64,000 nucleotides of DNA from Pseudosulfitobacter pseudonitzschiae (GCF_002222635.1 NZ_CP022415.1:2232001-2296000), one strand, 5' to 3'; counted from the first letter of the stretch, positions 38,890 through 49,201 are shown. Notes: a model not told the origin generated them from the sequence alone. Numbers and translations are program-made.

Positions 38890-39582
38890 TTACAGCGCCT
38901 GTTCCACCGCAGCCGCAGCCAGAACCGCCCCAGTCGGTGCGCCCGTGGGCGAGCCGCCAAGCGGTTCGTCAGACAAGGCCAGCGTCAGGCTGGCCGCCAC
39001 AGCACGCAGGTTATCAGGCAAGGTAAGCTGCCATTCGTCGTTCAGCGGCAATACACCCAGCGAAACAGGGGACGCATCGGGTGCAATCGCCCACAGCTCG
39101 GTCACGCGGCCCGCAGGCGGGGCCGATGTGCTGCTGCGCACAAGGTTCAGCAGGCCCGTTTCAGGTTGAAGTGTCACGGTCAGCACAAAGCTGCGCTGCT
39201 CTGGCGTCAGTTGCGCGGTATAGACCGGTCCGGTGGGTTGCATACGGTCGGGCGCATAGACAAACACGGCCACGGCGACCAAAGCAGCGGTGATCAGCCC
39301 GATCCACAGCGGCGGGCGCAGCCAGCGCAGCGCGTTTGCCGGTTTGGGACCAAAGACCTGCGCCATCAGTGCACGGCGCGCGGCAGCCGATGGTTGCACC
39401 GGTTCCAACGCATCCGCAAGCGCCGACAGGTCGCGTTGCCATGCGACGACTTCCTTGGCAAAATTTGCATCATCGCGCATGCGGCGGGCAGCTGTGCTTG
39501 CCTCCTCGGGTTCAAGCAGGCTCAGCGCATACTCTGCGGCCAGTGCGCGGTCTTCATCGGTGAGTGTATCTGTATCAGCCAT
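38890..39582 (-). CDS. Anti-sigma factor, RskA-like
   Basis: A 230-residue single-pass membrane protein. The N-terminal cytoplasmic part is helical with an LLEPEEASTAARRM segment, and lacks the zinc HxxxCxxC motif. One TM lies around 91-109 (PLWIGLITAALVAVAVFVYA). The periplasmic domain is of RskA C-terminal type (GLLNLVRSSTSAPPAGRVTE). It overlaps the sigma gene by eight bases and is thus its cognate anti-sigma. RskA-type factors are released by intramembrane proteolysis in response to envelope stress. Confidence 0.88.
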   Translation of the reverse strand: MADTDTLTDEDRALAAEYALSLLEPEEASTAARRMRDDANFAKEVVAWQRDLSALADALEPVQPSAAARRALMAQVFGPKPANALRWLRPPLWIGLITAALVAVAVFVYAPDRMQPTGPVYTAQLTPEQRSFVLTVTLQPETGLLNLVRSSTSAPPAGRVTELWAIAPDASPVSLGVLPLNDEWQLTLPDNLRAVAASLTLALSDEPLGGSPTGAPTGAVLAAAAVEQAL

Positions 39583-40117
39583 CGGACATACACTCGCGCA
39601 ATGCGATCAACCCACGGCGCAGCCATGTGCGCATGGTGTTCAGGGGTTGTTTGAATTCTTCGGCCAGTTCGGCATAACTGCGACCGTCCAGATAGGCACC
39701 GCGCACGGCGGCGGCGCGGTCGGGGGGCAGTTCATCCATGCAACCCGTCAGCTTGCGCGCCGACGAGGCGGCAACCACCTGCGCCTCGGGGCCAGGGTCG
39801 GGCGAGGCAAGCGCCAGCGCCGGATCATCCACGTCCGAGGCGAACTTGCGTTTGCGCAGCCGGTCGATGGCGGTATTGCGGGCAATCGTGATCAGCCACG
39901 TCATCGGGCTGTGGCCCGTGGTTTGATACCGTCCGGCGTGCGTCCAGATTTTGATATAAGCGTCCTGCATTGCATCCTCTGCTGAGGCCTTGTTGGACAA
40001 GACACGCAGGCAAACCGCAAGAAGTTTCGCCGAGGTGGCATCAAACAGGATTTCAAAAGCCGCACGATCACGTAGGGCGCAGCGAGAAATCAAATCTTCC
40101 AGTTCGGCATGATCCAT
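39575..40117 (-). CDS. ECF RNA polymerase sigma factor
   Basis: A 180-residue RpoE/SigK-like sigma factor. Region 2 spans about residues 20-85, with AEDAMQDAYIKIW in region 2.2 and TWLITIARNTAIDRLRKRKF in 2.3-2.4. Region 4 ends with GRSYAELAEEFKQPLNTMRT, the -35 recognition helix. It is the first gene of a two-gene unit with an overlapping RskA-like anti-sigma. The pairing and the nearby fasciclin, MsrB and DoxX genes resemble SigK-RskA-type envelope or redox stress circuits. Start ATG at 40117. Confidence 0.93.
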   Translation of the reverse strand: MDHAELEDLISRCALRDRAAFEILFDATSAKLLAVCLRVLSNKASAEDAMQDAYIKIWTHAGRYQTTGHSPMTWLITIARNTAIDRLRKRKFASDVDDPALALASPDPGPEAQVVAASSARKLTGCMDELPPDRAAAVRGAYLDGRSYAELAEEFKQPLNTMRTWLRRGLIALRECMSDG

Positions 40118-40235
40118 AGCCCATATGTGTCACAGCCGTCCGGCGTTTCAACAGTTAATCGTGCCCCTGCGCCCGAAATCTGCAGGAACCCGTTGGCGGA
40201 AAGTCTCCGCTATAAAAAGCATACGGTCCAGCAAG

Positions 40236-40264
40236 TTGACAATGCAAAGCAATCGCCGTCTTAT
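40236..40264 (+). promoter_or_regulatory. Candidate promoter upstream of the MarR gene
   Basis: A perfect TTGACA at 40236-40241 is followed after 17 bases by TCTTAT (40259-40264), or after 19 by TTATCT. It lies about 80 bases before the MarR start, leaving a moderate leader. Confidence 0.35.
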
Positions 40265-40343
40265 CTTGGGACATTCATATTCTCCATTAGAGGTTGCATC
40301 ACGAACCCGCAACATCTTCACCGTTTACCGGACACTCGATCGC

Positions 40344-40808
40344 ATGAAAGACAACGCACAGCCCCCCTCGCAATTTGATATGCGCCAGTACCTGACTTAT
40401 CGGTTGGCCAAATTACAAAACGCATTGAACGCGCAGGCGGCACAGATGCTTTCGGCACACAGCAACCTTACCCTGACCGAATGGCGCGTCCTGTTCATTC
40501 TGCGCACCATGTCCACAGCCACGATGAGCATGATCGTTCAGGAAAGCCGTCTGGACAAGGCGCAGATCAGCCGCGCGGTCAAAGCGCTGGTGGAAAAGGG
40601 CTATGTCGCCACCGTTCAGGATGAAAACGACCAGCGCCGCCAATTGCTCAGCGCCACGCCCGAAGGGCGCGAGTTGAAGGACAGATTGCTGCCGGTGATG
40701 ATGCGCCGTCAGCAGGCGCTGACCGATGGCTTGCAAAAGGACGAGGTCGAGACGTTTTTCAGGGTTCTTCAACAGCTTGAAGAAGTCGCCCTGCGTCGCG
40801 AATTCTAG
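40344..40808 (+). CDS. MarR family transcriptional regulator
   Basis: A 154-residue winged-helix regulator. The core WRVLFILRTMSTATMSMIVQ leads to ESRLDKAQISRAVKALVEKG, the recognition helix, and a wing with DENDQRRQLLSATPEGREL. It is followed by a C-terminal dimer helix. The ATG at 40344 is preferred, with a TTGACA promoter about 80 bases upstream; Met at residue 13 is an alternative and a much longer frame is unlikely. It converges on hutU. The ligand is unknown; hut control more likely rests with HutC at the far end. Confidence 0.9.
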   Translation: MKDNAQPPSQFDMRQYLTYRLAKLQNALNAQAAQMLSAHSNLTLTEWRVLFILRTMSTATMSMIVQESRLDKAQISRAVKALVEKGYVATVQDENDQRRQLLSATPEGRELKDRLLPVMMRRQQALTDGLQKDEVETFFRVLQQLEEVALRREF

Positions 40809-40850
40809 ACACACCACCGCGGGGGCTGTTGCGCCCCCGCAGCTCTGCAA

Positions 40851-42521
40851 TCATCCCCGCAGGATACCGGGCAGGTTCAGCCCGTTTTCGCGCGCGCAGT
40901 CCAGCGCGATGTCATAGCCCGCATCCGCATGGCGCATCACGCCTGTTGCCGGATCGTTCCATAGCACATTGGCGATGCGGCGGTCGGCGTCTTCGGAACC
41001 GTCACAGCAGATCACCATGCCCGAGTGTTGGGAAAAGCCCATGCCGACCCCGCCGCCGTGGTGCAGCGACACCCATGTCGCCCCGCTGGCCACGTTCAAC
41101 ATCGCGTTCAGCAGCGGCCAATCGCTGACCGCGTCCGATCCGTCCTTCATCGCTTCGGTTTCGCGGTTGGGCGATGCGACCGATCCTGAATCAAGGTGAT
41201 CGCGGCCAATGACGACCGGTGCCGACAATTCGCCGTTGCGCACCATTTCGTTGAACGCCAACCCCAGTTTATGACGGAGCCCAAGGCCAACCCAGCAAAT
41301 ACGGGCGGGCAGCCCCTGAAATGCGATGCGCTCGCGGGCCATGTCCAACCAGTTGTGCAGATGGGGGTCATCGATCAGCTCTTTAACCTTGGCGTCGGTC
41401 TTGTAGATATCTTCGGGGTCGCCGGACAATGCTGCCCAGCGGAACGGGCCGATGCCACGGCAGAACAGCGGGCGGATATAGGCGGGCACGAAGCCGGGAA
41501 AGGCAAAGGCATTCTCAAGCCCCTCTTCCTGTGCGACCTGCCGAATGTTGTTGCCGTAATCCAGTGTCGGCACGCCCGCGTTCCAGAAATCGACCATCGC
41601 GGCGACGTGGACCCTCATCGACGCGCGGGCGGCTTTCTCGACCGCCTTGGGGTCGCTTTCCTGCTTGGCGCGCCATTCGGCAACGGACCAGCCTTGGGGC
41701 AGATATCCGTGGATCGGATCGTGCGCCGACGTCTGGTCGGTGACGATATCGGGGCGCACGCCGCGTTTGACCAGTTCGGCAAAGACGTCGGCGGCATTGC
41801 CGATCAGCCCGACGCTTTTCGCCTCGCCCGCTTTGGTCCACGTCTCGATCATCTCAAGCGCTTGGTCCAGCGTGTGTGCCTTTTCATCGACGTAACGGGT
41901 GCGTAGGCGGAAATCGACGCGGGTCTCATCACATTCCACCGCCAGACAGCAGGCCCCCGCCATCACCGCCGCGAGAGGTTGCGCGCCGCCCATGCCGCCC
42001 AGTCCGCCGGTCAGAATCCAGCGACCTTTCAGATCGCCGTCGTAATGCTGGCGGCCCGCCTCCATGAACGTCTCATAGGTGCCTTGCACGATCCCTTGGG
42101 TGCCGATGTAGATCCACGATCCGGCGGTCATCTGGCCGTACATCGCCAGACCCTTTTTATCCAGCTCGTTGAAATGGTCCCAGTTGGCCCAATGCGGCAC
42201 AAGGTTCGAGTTTGCAATCAACACACGTGGCGCGTCCTTGTGGGTCTGGAACACGCCCACGGGTTTGCCCGATTGCACCAGCAGGGTCTGGTTGTCTTCC
42301 AGCTGTTTCAGGGCCGCGACGATGGCGTCGAAATCTTCCCATGTGCGTGCGGCGCGGCCGATGCCGCCGTAAACCACCAACTCGTGCGGGTTCTCGGCCA
42401 CATCGGGATGAAGGTTGTTCATCAGCATCCGCATCGGTGCCTCGGTCAGCCAGCTTTTGGCCGTGATCGTGGTGCCGGTATCGGGATAGACGTCGCGAAG
42501 GTTATGGCGCGGGTTGGTCAT
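40851..42521 (-). CDS. hutU: Urocanate hydratase
   Basis: Converts urocanate to 4-imidazolone-5-propionate using tightly bound NAD, the second step of histidine degradation. The 556-residue protein has the expected [34 protein letters not shown] (NAD site region) and [12 protein letters not shown] motifs. The ATG at 42521 with AAAGG upstream is chosen; a 93-residue in-frame extension runs into hutH and is not real. It is the last gene of the hutIHU run, and hutG or hutF does not follow. Confidence 0.97.
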   Translation of the reverse strand: MTNPRHNLRDVYPDTGTTITAKSWLTEAPMRMLMNNLHPDVAENPHELVVYGGIGRAARTWEDFDAIVAALKQLEDNQTLLVQSGKPVGVFQTHKDAPRVLIANSNLVPHWANWDHFNELDKKGLAMYGQMTAGSWIYIGTQGIVQGTYETFMEAGRQHYDGDLKGRWILTGGLGGMGGAQPLAAVMAGACCLAVECDETRVDFRLRTRYVDEKAHTLDQALEMIETWTKAGEAKSVGLIGNAADVFAELVKRGVRPDIVTDQTSAHDPIHGYLPQGWSVAEWRAKQESDPKAVEKAARASMRVHVAAMVDFWNAGVPTLDYGNNIRQVAQEEGLENAFAFPGFVPAYIRPLFCRGIGPFRWAALSGDPEDIYKTDAKVKELIDDPHLHNWLDMARERIAFQGLPARICWVGLGLRHKLGLAFNEMVRNGELSAPVVIGRDHLDSGSVASPNRETEAMKDGSDAVSDWPLLNAMLNVASGATWVSLHHGGGVGMGFSQHSGMVICCDGSEDADRRIANVLWNDPATGVMRHADAGYDIALDCARENGLNLPGILRG

Positions 42522-42573
42522 GATGTGCCTTTCAACTGGAGGGTCAGATATGTGTGGTTGGGCTTGCTGCGCG

Positions 42574-44130
42574 TCATGTCGTCTCGCCCCGAACAAAGCC
42601 GTGCAAATCGGCGGACGCGACCAGATGACCGTCCTTGACCAATGCCGCTGCAGCTTCGAGGCTGGGGGCCATGTAGCGGTCTTCGACCACCTCTGGCACT
42701 GCCTGGCGCAGCGTGGTGATAACCGATTGCAGGGTGGCGCTGGTCTGCAAGGGCGCACGAAAGCCGATACCCTGCGCACCGCAGATCGCCTCGACGCCAA
42801 GGATCACGTTCAGGTTTGTATTCATCCGCGCCAGCCTGCGGGCGGCATGGGCAGCCATGCTTACATGATCCTCTTGATTGGCGGATGTGGGCGTGCTGTC
42901 GGTGGTACAGGGATTGGCCAGATGTTTGTTTTCGCTCATCAGGGCGGCGGTGGTGACTTCTGCGATCATCAGACCCGAATTCAGACCCGGATCAGGCGTC
43001 AGAAAGGGCGGCAGATCGCAGCTGAGCGTCGGGTCGACCATCAGCGCCACACGGCGTTGGGCAATTGCGCCCATCTCGGAAATTGCCACGGCAATCTGGT
43101 CAGCGGCAAAGCCCACGGGTTCGGCGTGAAAGTTCCCGCCCGACACGATCATGCCGCCATCGGGGTGACTGTCATCCACCAGCACCAGCGGGTTGTCGGT
43201 GACGGCATTGGCCTCGATTTCCAGCGTGCGGGCAGCAGCGTGCAGCAGGTCCATCGCTGCGCCGGTAACTTGCGGCTGGCAGCGGATGCAATAGGGATCT
43301 TGCACACGCGTGTCGCCGTCGCGGTGGCTTTCGCGGATTTGCGATCCGGCCATCAACGCGCGCTGCGCGCGGGCAACGGCGATCTGGCCCGCATGACCGC
43401 GCAGGGTGTGAATGGCATCTTCCAAGGGTGCGGTGCTGCCCATGATCGCATCAGTGCTGAGCGCGCAGGTCACCACACTGGCCGACGCGTTGGCCCACGC
43501 GCCCCACAGCCCCACCAGCGCGCAGGCGGTGGAAAACTGCGTGCCGTTGATCAGCGCCAGCCCCTCCTTGGGTCCCAGCGTAATCGGCTGCAAGCCTGCG
43601 GCGCGTAAGGCTTCACCTCCCGCCATGCGTTGACCGTCAAAGACAGCCTCGCCTTCACCGATCATCACGGCCGCCATATGCGCCAGCGGTGCCAGATCGC
43701 CCGACGCACCGACCGAACCCTGATCGGGAATCACCGGCATCACATCCTTGGCCAGCATCCCTTCAATCAGGGCCACGGTCGACCAGACCACACCTGACGC
43801 CCCGCGTCCCAGCGACAACAGTTTCAGCACCATCATCAGCCGCGTGGTGGCGGAATCCAGTGGTGTGCCGACACCGCAGCAATGCGACAGGATCAGGTTG
43901 CGCTGCAACCGCGCAGTGTCCTTGGTGGCAATCTTGACCGAGGCCAGCTTGCCAAAACCGGTGTTCACGCCGTAAACAGCCGCCTCGCCCGCAGCCGCCC
44001 GTGCGACCAGCGCCGCCGCCGCCTCGACGCCCGCACGGGCATCGGGGGTCAGGGCCGCTGCAGGCCCATGCGCCCAGATGTGATGCAGGGTCGCCAACGT
44101 CGTTGTACCGGGTGTCAGGGTTACGTTCAC
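42574..44130 (-). CDS. hutH: Histidine ammonia-lyase
   Basis: Deaminates histidine to urocanate. The 518-residue protein contains Ala142-Ser143-Gly144 in [14 protein letters not shown], which self-cyclises to the MIO electrophile, and the [10 protein letters not shown] substrate loop near residue 53. The start is a GTG at 44130 with GGAGG at ideal spacing, overlapping the hutI stop as GTGA. It lies between hutI and hutU, 52 bases before the latter. Confidence 0.96.
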   Translation of the reverse strand: MNVTLTPGTTTLATLHHIWAHGPAAALTPDARAGVEAAAALVARAAAGEAAVYGVNTGFGKLASVKIATKDTARLQRNLILSHCCGVGTPLDSATTRLMMVLKLLSLGRGASGVVWSTVALIEGMLAKDVMPVIPDQGSVGASGDLAPLAHMAAVMIGEGEAVFDGQRMAGGEALRAAGLQPITLGPKEGLALINGTQFSTACALVGLWGAWANASASVVTCALSTDAIMGSTAPLEDAIHTLRGHAGQIAVARAQRALMAGSQIRESHRDGDTRVQDPYCIRCQPQVTGAAMDLLHAAARTLEIEANAVTDNPLVLVDDSHPDGGMIVSGGNFHAEPVGFAADQIAVAISEMGAIAQRRVALMVDPTLSCDLPPFLTPDPGLNSGLMIAEVTTAALMSENKHLANPCTTDSTPTSANQEDHVSMAAHAARRLARMNTNLNVILGVEAICGAQGIGFRAPLQTSATLQSVITTLRQAVPEVVEDRYMAPSLEAAAALVKDGHLVASADLHGFVRGETT

Positions 44131-45320
44131 AGGGTGCCTCCGAAAATGCGGGAATGTAGGGGATTAAAGCCGATGCGATAAGCAAGCTCGGCAGGTTCGG
44201 TGACGTTCCAGACCGCCAGATCGGCACGCATGGATGGCGCGATTTGACCTTGGTCGGACAGACCCAACGCCTGCGCCGCTGTGCGTGTCAGCCCCGCAAG
44301 CGCTTCGGCAGGTGTCAGGCGAAACAGCGTGCAGGCCATGTTCAGCGCCAGCAAGGGCGATGCCAGCGGCGACGATCCGGGGTTGCAGTCGGTTGCGATG
44401 GCCATCGGCACGCCCGCTTTGCGGAATGCGGCAACGGGCGGCATTTGCGTCTCGTGCAGGGTATAGAACGCACCGGGCAACAGAACCGCAACGCTGCCCG
44501 CCTGCCCCATGGCCCGCGCATCGGCGGCATTGGCATATTCGACGTGATCGGCGCTGAGCGCACCGTATCGGGCGGCCAGTTGCGTGCCGCCGATGTTCGA
44601 CAGTTGCTCGGCATGCAATTTCACCGGCAAGCCGAGCGCACGGGCCGCGTCAAAGACCCGCGCAATCTGGTCCGTGTCAAAGGCGATGCCCTCGCAAAAG
44701 CCGTCCACTGCGTCGACCAGCCCTTCGGCATGGGCCGCCTGCAGCGTCGGGATGCAGACCTGATCGATATAGCCGTCAGCATTGCCCGCAAACTCGGGCG
44801 GCACCGCGTGCGCGCCCAGAAAACTGGTGCACACGGTCACGGGGCGCGCATCGGCAATCCGCCGCGCCACGCGCAGCATCTTCAACTCGGTGTCGCGGTC
44901 CAGACCATAGCCAGATTTGACTTCGATGGTGCTGACCCCTTCGGCGATCATCGCGTCGACGCGTGTCAGCGCATCGCAAAACAGGGCATCGGGCGACGCC
45001 TGCTGCGTGGCCCGCACAGTCGAGACGATACCACCACCGCTGCGGGCGATCTCTTCGTAAGACACGCCCTCAAGCCGCTGCTCGAACTCGCCCGCGCGGT
45101 TGCCGCCAAAGACCAGATGGGTGTGACAGTCGATCAGCGCAGGTGTCACCAGCCGCCCGCCCAGATCGGTTGCATCCTGTGTTTCGTGGTCGGAGGGCAC
45201 ATCCGCCAACACCCCGACCCAGACGATCCGGTCACCTTCGATCACGATCGCGCCGTCGTTGATCATGCCATAACCGCTTGGGGCGGTCATCGTGGCGATA
45301 CGGGCATTGGTCAAAAACAT
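44127..45320 (-). CDS. hutI: Imidazolonepropionase
   Basis: Amidohydrolase that opens 4-imidazolone-5-propionate to N-formimino-glutamate. About 397 residues. The metal site begins with [19 protein letters not shown], and later elements include VEVKSGYGL-type and [10 protein letters not shown] strands and ATDCNPG, as in the family. The ATG at 45320 has GTGAG nine bases upstream; a GTG two codons earlier would be too close to that site. It is the first gene of the hut run and faces hutC across an operator-bearing gap. Confidence 0.94.
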   Translation of the reverse strand: MFLTNARIATMTAPSGYGMINDGAIVIEGDRIVWVGVLADVPSDHETQDATDLGGRLVTPALIDCHTHLVFGGNRAGEFEQRLEGVSYEEIARSGGGIVSTVRATQQASPDALFCDALTRVDAMIAEGVSTIEVKSGYGLDRDTELKMLRVARRIADARPVTVCTSFLGAHAVPPEFAGNADGYIDQVCIPTLQAAHAEGLVDAVDGFCEGIAFDTDQIARVFDAARALGLPVKLHAEQLSNIGGTQLAARYGALSADHVEYANAADARAMGQAGSVAVLLPGAFYTLHETQMPPVAAFRKAGVPMAIATDCNPGSSPLASPLLALNMACTLFRLTPAEALAGLTRTAAQALGLSDQGQIAPSMRADLAVWNVTEPAELAYRIGFNPLHSRIFGGTL

Positions 45321-45341
45321 AATCACGACTCACTTGTTATT

Positions 45342-45372
45342 TGTGCAGGTTTGTATTTATTATGTCTGCACA
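45342..45372. promoter_or_regulatory. Inverted repeat, candidate HutC operator
   Basis: TGTGCAG (45342-45348) and CTGCACA (45366-45372) form a perfect seven-base inverted repeat with an A/T-rich 17-base centre, 22 bases upstream of hutI and 146 bases before hutC. Position between the two divergent genes makes it the best candidate for HutC repression responsive to urocanate. Confidence 0.5.
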
Positions 45373-45517
45373 TATTAATCTGTCAAGCGCAGCATGATGA
45401 CGACATTCAAAGCACCGCTGCCGCTGGGCACTGGGCCGCTTCGGACAACCGACAGATGGCTTGCGTTGCCATCGTGACAGTCTATTGCAAGGTGCTGAAA
45501 ACTTTGGGGGACGGTTT

Positions 45518-46213
45518 GTGACAACAGCTTTTCGCAACTGGCAGGCAGTGCAACAGGAAGTGCTGCGCCGCATCCACGCGCGCGAATGGGCACCGGGTAA
45601 TCTGATTCCGAACGAGGCCGATCTTGCCGCCGAATTCGGCTGTGCCCGCGCCACGGTCAACCGTGCCTTGCGGGCGGTGGCCGAAGCCGGGTTGCTGGAC
45701 CGCAAGCGCAAGGCAGGCACCCGCGTTGCCCTGCAACCGGTTGCGCGGGCCACGTTGTCGATTGCCGTGATCCGGCAAGAGGTCGAAGACAAGGGCGCGC
45801 GCTATAGCTATGCGCTGTTGGAACGCGCAGTGGTGCGCCCGCCCGCCCCCGTGCGTGCGACGTTAAACACCGCTGACGCCGCTCTGCTGCATGTCCGCGC
45901 TATGCATTTTGCCGACGGCCTGCCCTATGCGCTGGAAGATCGCTGGATCAATCCGCAGGGCGCACCGGACGTTCTGGACCAGCCGTTCGACACAACCAGC
46001 GCGAACGAATGGCTGCTGGAACACACGCCCTATACAGGCGGCGACATTGCCCTGTCGGCGCACAACGCCACACATGTCGAGGCGCAGGAACTGGGCTGTA
46101 ACGAAGGCGCCGCACTGTTCGCCCTGACGCGCAACACTTGGAACGGTCCCGTCGCTGTCACCCGCGTACGGCTGCTGTTTGCCCCCGGTCACACGATGCA
46201 GGCGGATTTGTAG
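45518..46213 (+). CDS. hutC: Histidine utilisation repressor HutC (GntR family)
   Basis: A 231-residue GntR/HutC regulator. The N-terminal winged helix contains PNEADLAAEFGCARATVNRA, and the C-terminal UTRA domain includes GPVAVTRVRLLFAPG at its end. Members bind urocanate and release the hut operator. The start is a GTG at 45518 preceded by GGGGGA; an upstream ATG frame adds a Cys/Arg-rich stretch without support. It is divergent from hutI and ends one base before the convergent aldehyde dehydrogenase stop. Confidence 0.9.
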   Translation: MTTAFRNWQAVQQEVLRRIHAREWAPGNLIPNEADLAAEFGCARATVNRALRAVAEAGLLDRKRKAGTRVALQPVARATLSIAVIRQEVEDKGARYSYALLERAVVRPPAPVRATLNTADAALLHVRAMHFADGLPYALEDRWINPQGAPDVLDQPFDTTSANEWLLEHTPYTGGDIALSAHNATHVEAQELGCNEGAALFALTRNTWNGPVAVTRVRLLFAPGHTMQADL

Positions 46214-47653
46214 CTATTCCGCTGGCCAGCCGCTGATCGCGCGGACTTCCAGAAACTCTTCCAGCCCCCAGATACCGCCTTCGCGCCCGTTGCCCGATTG
46301 CTTCATGCCGCCAAAGGGTGCACCTGTGCTGCGGCGTTGTTCGTTGATCTCGACCATGCCCGAACGCACCTCGCGGGCGATGCACCGTGCGCGGGCGGGG
46401 TCGGCAGTCTGGACATAGTTTGTCAGCCCGTAATCGGTGTCATTGGCGATAGCGATGGCTTCGTCTTCGGTGTCAAAGGGCATCATCGACAGCACGGGGC
46501 CGAAGATTTCTGTGCGCATGATCGCCATGTCGGGCGTGCAATCGGCAAAGACCGTGGGCCGGACATAAAAGCCTTGATCCAGCCCGTCAGGACGGCCAAG
46601 CCCGCCCGCAACCAGTCGTGCGCCTTCGTCGATACCTGCGGCGATCAGGTTCTGGATCTTGTCGAATTGCGAGGCATTGACCACGGGGCCGATGTGCGGG
46701 GCGGCTTCGGACATTCCGCCCACGGTGAATGCCTCGGCGGTTTCTTTGGCCTGCGCCACCGCTTCGTCATAGCGCGACCGTTCGACCAGCATCCGGCTGG
46801 GCGCGTTGCACGACTGTCCCGAATTGTTGAAACAGCGCATGACCCCGTTTTGCACCGCATCAGCGTCCGCATCGGCAAAGATCATATTCGCACCCTTGCC
46901 GCCCAGTTCAAGACAGACACGTTTCACCGTATCCGCCCCTGCCCGCGTGATCGCGCGACCTGCGTCAGTCGATCCGGTAAAGCTGACCATATCCACATCA
47001 CGGTGCGCCGACAGTTGCGCCCCCACACCCTGACCGTCGCCGTTCAGCATGTTGAACACGCCCGAAGGCACGCCCGCTTCGTGCAATATTTCGGCAAACA
47101 ACATCGCGGACAAAGGTGCCTGTTCCGAAGGCTTCAGCACCGCGGTGCAGCCCGACGCCAGCGCCGGTATCACCTTGAGCACGATCTGCTTCATCGGCCA
47201 GTTCCACGGTGTTATCAACGCAGCCACGCCAATCGGTTCGTACAGGATACGGTCATGCGGCGTATCGGCACGCAATGGGTGGTCGAAATCGAACGCTTCG
47301 AGCGCATCCAGAAACCCTGTGAAATGCGATTTGCTGGTGCGAGCCTGTTGGGCGATCGACATCTCAAGCGGCGCGCCGACTTCGCGGCTGATCACGGCGC
47401 CCATCTCGTCCGAGCGGCGCATATAGACATCGCGGATGGCGCGGATCAGGTCCAGCCGTTGCGCTTTGGTCGATTTGCGCCAAGCGGGGAATGCCGCGCG
47501 GGCTGCAGCGACGGCGGCATCTGTATCGGCCTGACCGCCCAGTGCAATGGTCGCAAAGGGCAATTCCGTCGACGGATCAATCACCGGCTTTTCGGTTCCG
47601 GCCTTCGCATCAACCCATTGGCCGTTGATATAGAACTGACGCTTGTCCAGCAT
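46214..47653 (-). CDS. NAD(P)-dependent aldehyde dehydrogenase
   Basis: A 479-residue ALDH superfamily enzyme. Catalytic C282 lies in FNNSGQSCNAPSR and general base E249 in CLELGGKGAN. The NAD fold contains VSFTGSTDAGRAI, and the N-terminal oxyanion Asn is in ITPWNWPMKQI. It oxidises an aldehyde to the acid; the substrate is not defined. The ATG at 47653 has AAGGGA upstream. It converges on hutC and faces an imelysin gene divergently, so neither neighbour points to its pathway. Confidence 0.93.
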   Translation of the reverse strand: MLDKRQFYINGQWVDAKAGTEKPVIDPSTELPFATIALGGQADTDAAVAAARAAFPAWRKSTKAQRLDLIRAIRDVYMRRSDEMGAVISREVGAPLEMSIAQQARTSKSHFTGFLDALEAFDFDHPLRADTPHDRILYEPIGVAALITPWNWPMKQIVLKVIPALASGCTAVLKPSEQAPLSAMLFAEILHEAGVPSGVFNMLNGDGQGVGAQLSAHRDVDMVSFTGSTDAGRAITRAGADTVKRVCLELGGKGANMIFADADADAVQNGVMRCFNNSGQSCNAPSRMLVERSRYDEAVAQAKETAEAFTVGGMSEAAPHIGPVVNASQFDKIQNLIAAGIDEGARLVAGGLGRPDGLDQGFYVRPTVFADCTPDMAIMRTEIFGPVLSMMPFDTEDEAIAIANDTDYGLTNYVQTADPARARCIAREVRSGMVEINEQRRSTGAPFGGMKQSGNGREGGIWGLEEFLEVRAISGWPAE

Positions 47654-47887
47654 GGCGTGTTCCCTTGCGGCTGAGATCCTCAGGCGCAAATAGTCGTCGC
47701 CTCTTGCCTTGTCCAGCCACCCGCAGTGCGGTTGGTGGCAGAGGGGCCAACCAGAGACCAACTATTTTAATCGGGATTGACAATTCTGATGGATTTAGTC
47801 AGCTTTCGGGCATCTTCAAGGTCACTGCACGCCTCGCGGGCGGGCTTGGCCCAAGTCACCGAAATATCCGACCCCAAAGGACCAATG

Positions 47888-49144
47888 ATGAAACGCCTGT
47901 TTTTGACGACCTCACTTTGCCTGACGGCCGCAGCGTCGTTCGCCGATACCCGCGCCGATGTGCTGACCACCTATGCCGACATTGCTGCTGCGACCTATGG
48001 CGACAGTCTGGCCACAGCGCAAACCCTGAAGGCCGCCGTTGACGCGCTGATCGCCGAGCCATCCGAGACGAACCTGAACGCCGCCCGCACTGCTTGGTTG
48101 GCAGCGCGCGTGCCCTATCAGCAAAGCGAGGTTTTCCGCTTTGGCAATCCGATCGTGGATGACTGGGAGGGACGTTTAAACGCATGGCCGCTGGACGAGG
48201 GTCTGATCGACTATGTCGACACCACATATGGCGGGGCCACCGACGAAAACGCCGCCGCCGCGCTGAACGTGATTGCCAACCCCGTCTTTACCCTGTCTGG
48301 CACCGAAGTGGATGCGACCGAGATCACGCCCGCCCTGCTGTCGGATACCCTGCAAGAGGCCGACGGCGTCGAGGCGAACGTGGCCACCGGCTATCATGCG
48401 ATCGAATTCCTGCTGTGGGGACAGGATCTGAACGGCAACGGCCCGGGTGCGGGCAACCGTCCGTGGACAGACTATGCGACCGGCGATGCCTGCACCGGCG
48501 GCAATTGTGACCGTCGCGGCGATTACCTGAAGGCAGCAACCGATCTGCTGGTGTCCGATCTGGAATGGATGACCTCCCAGTGGGCCGACGATGGTGCCGG
48601 ACGTGCCCACGTGATGGCGGACGAAAATGCAGGCATCTCGGCGATGCTGACCGGCATGGGCAGCCTGTCATATGGTGAGCAGGCGGGCGAACGTATGCGT
48701 CTGGGACTGATGCTGAACGACCCCGAAGAAGAACACGACTGTTTCTCGGACAACACGCACAACAGCCACTATTACGACGGTCTGGGCATTCAGAACGTGT
48801 ACCTTGGCAGCTATACCCGCGTGGATGGCACAACCGTATCGGGTGCGTCCCTGTCCGATCTGGTGGCCGATCAAGACACGGCACTGGACACCGAAATGCG
48901 ACTGAAACTGGCGGCCACCATGCGCGAGTTGGGCGAGATCAAAGCCGCTGCCGAAAGTGGCTTTGCCTATGACCAGATGCTGGAAGCAGGCAACGCCGGT
49001 GGCGAGGATCTGGTGATGGGTGGCGTCAATGCGCTGATTGATCAGACGCGGTCGATCGAACGGGTGGTCACAATTCTGGGCGTGGACGAAATCGCTTTTG
49101 AAGGTTCGGACAGTCTCGACAATCCCGGCGCTGTGTTCGAATAA
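47888..49144 (+). CDS. Imelysin family periplasmic protein (peptidase M75-like)
   Basis: A 418-residue exported protein from the ATG at 47888 (AAAGGA upstream; an ATG one codon earlier is also possible). The signal peptide ends near AASFADT. The imelysin signature GxHxxE is intact as G168-Y-H170-A-I-E173 followed by FLLWGQD. Imelysins are helical iron-regulated proteins of bacterial iron uptake with an unclear direct role; despite the M75 name, protease activity is doubtful for most. A terminator follows, so it is a single-gene unit, distinct from the second imelysin locus 4 kb away. Confidence 0.93.
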   Translation: MKRLFLTTSLCLTAAASFADTRADVLTTYADIAAATYGDSLATAQTLKAAVDALIAEPSETNLNAARTAWLAARVPYQQSEVFRFGNPIVDDWEGRLNAWPLDEGLIDYVDTTYGGATDENAAAALNVIANPVFTLSGTEVDATEITPALLSDTLQEADGVEANVATGYHAIEFLLWGQDLNGNGPGAGNRPWTDYATGDACTGGNCDRRGDYLKAATDLLVSDLEWMTSQWADDGAGRAHVMADENAGISAMLTGMGSLSYGEQAGERMRLGLMLNDPEEEHDCFSDNTHNSHYYDGLGIQNVYLGSYTRVDGTTVSGASLSDLVADQDTALDTEMRLKLAATMRELGEIKAAAESGFAYDQMLEAGNAGGEDLVMGGVNALIDQTRSIERVVTILGVDEIAFEGSDSLDNPGAVFE

Positions 49145-49162
49145 TCAGGCCAAGACGCGATC

Positions 49163-49201
49163 AGGCGGGGTGCGCAGCCGTGCGCCCCGCCTTTATTTTT
49201 T
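49163..49201 (+). terminator. Terminator after the first imelysin gene
   Basis: AGGCGGGG/CCCCGCCT (49163-49170 with 49185-49192) with an inner CGCA/TGCG stem is followed by TTTATTTTTTT. It lies 18 bases past the stop and 20 before the DUF1289 start. Confidence 0.85.
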
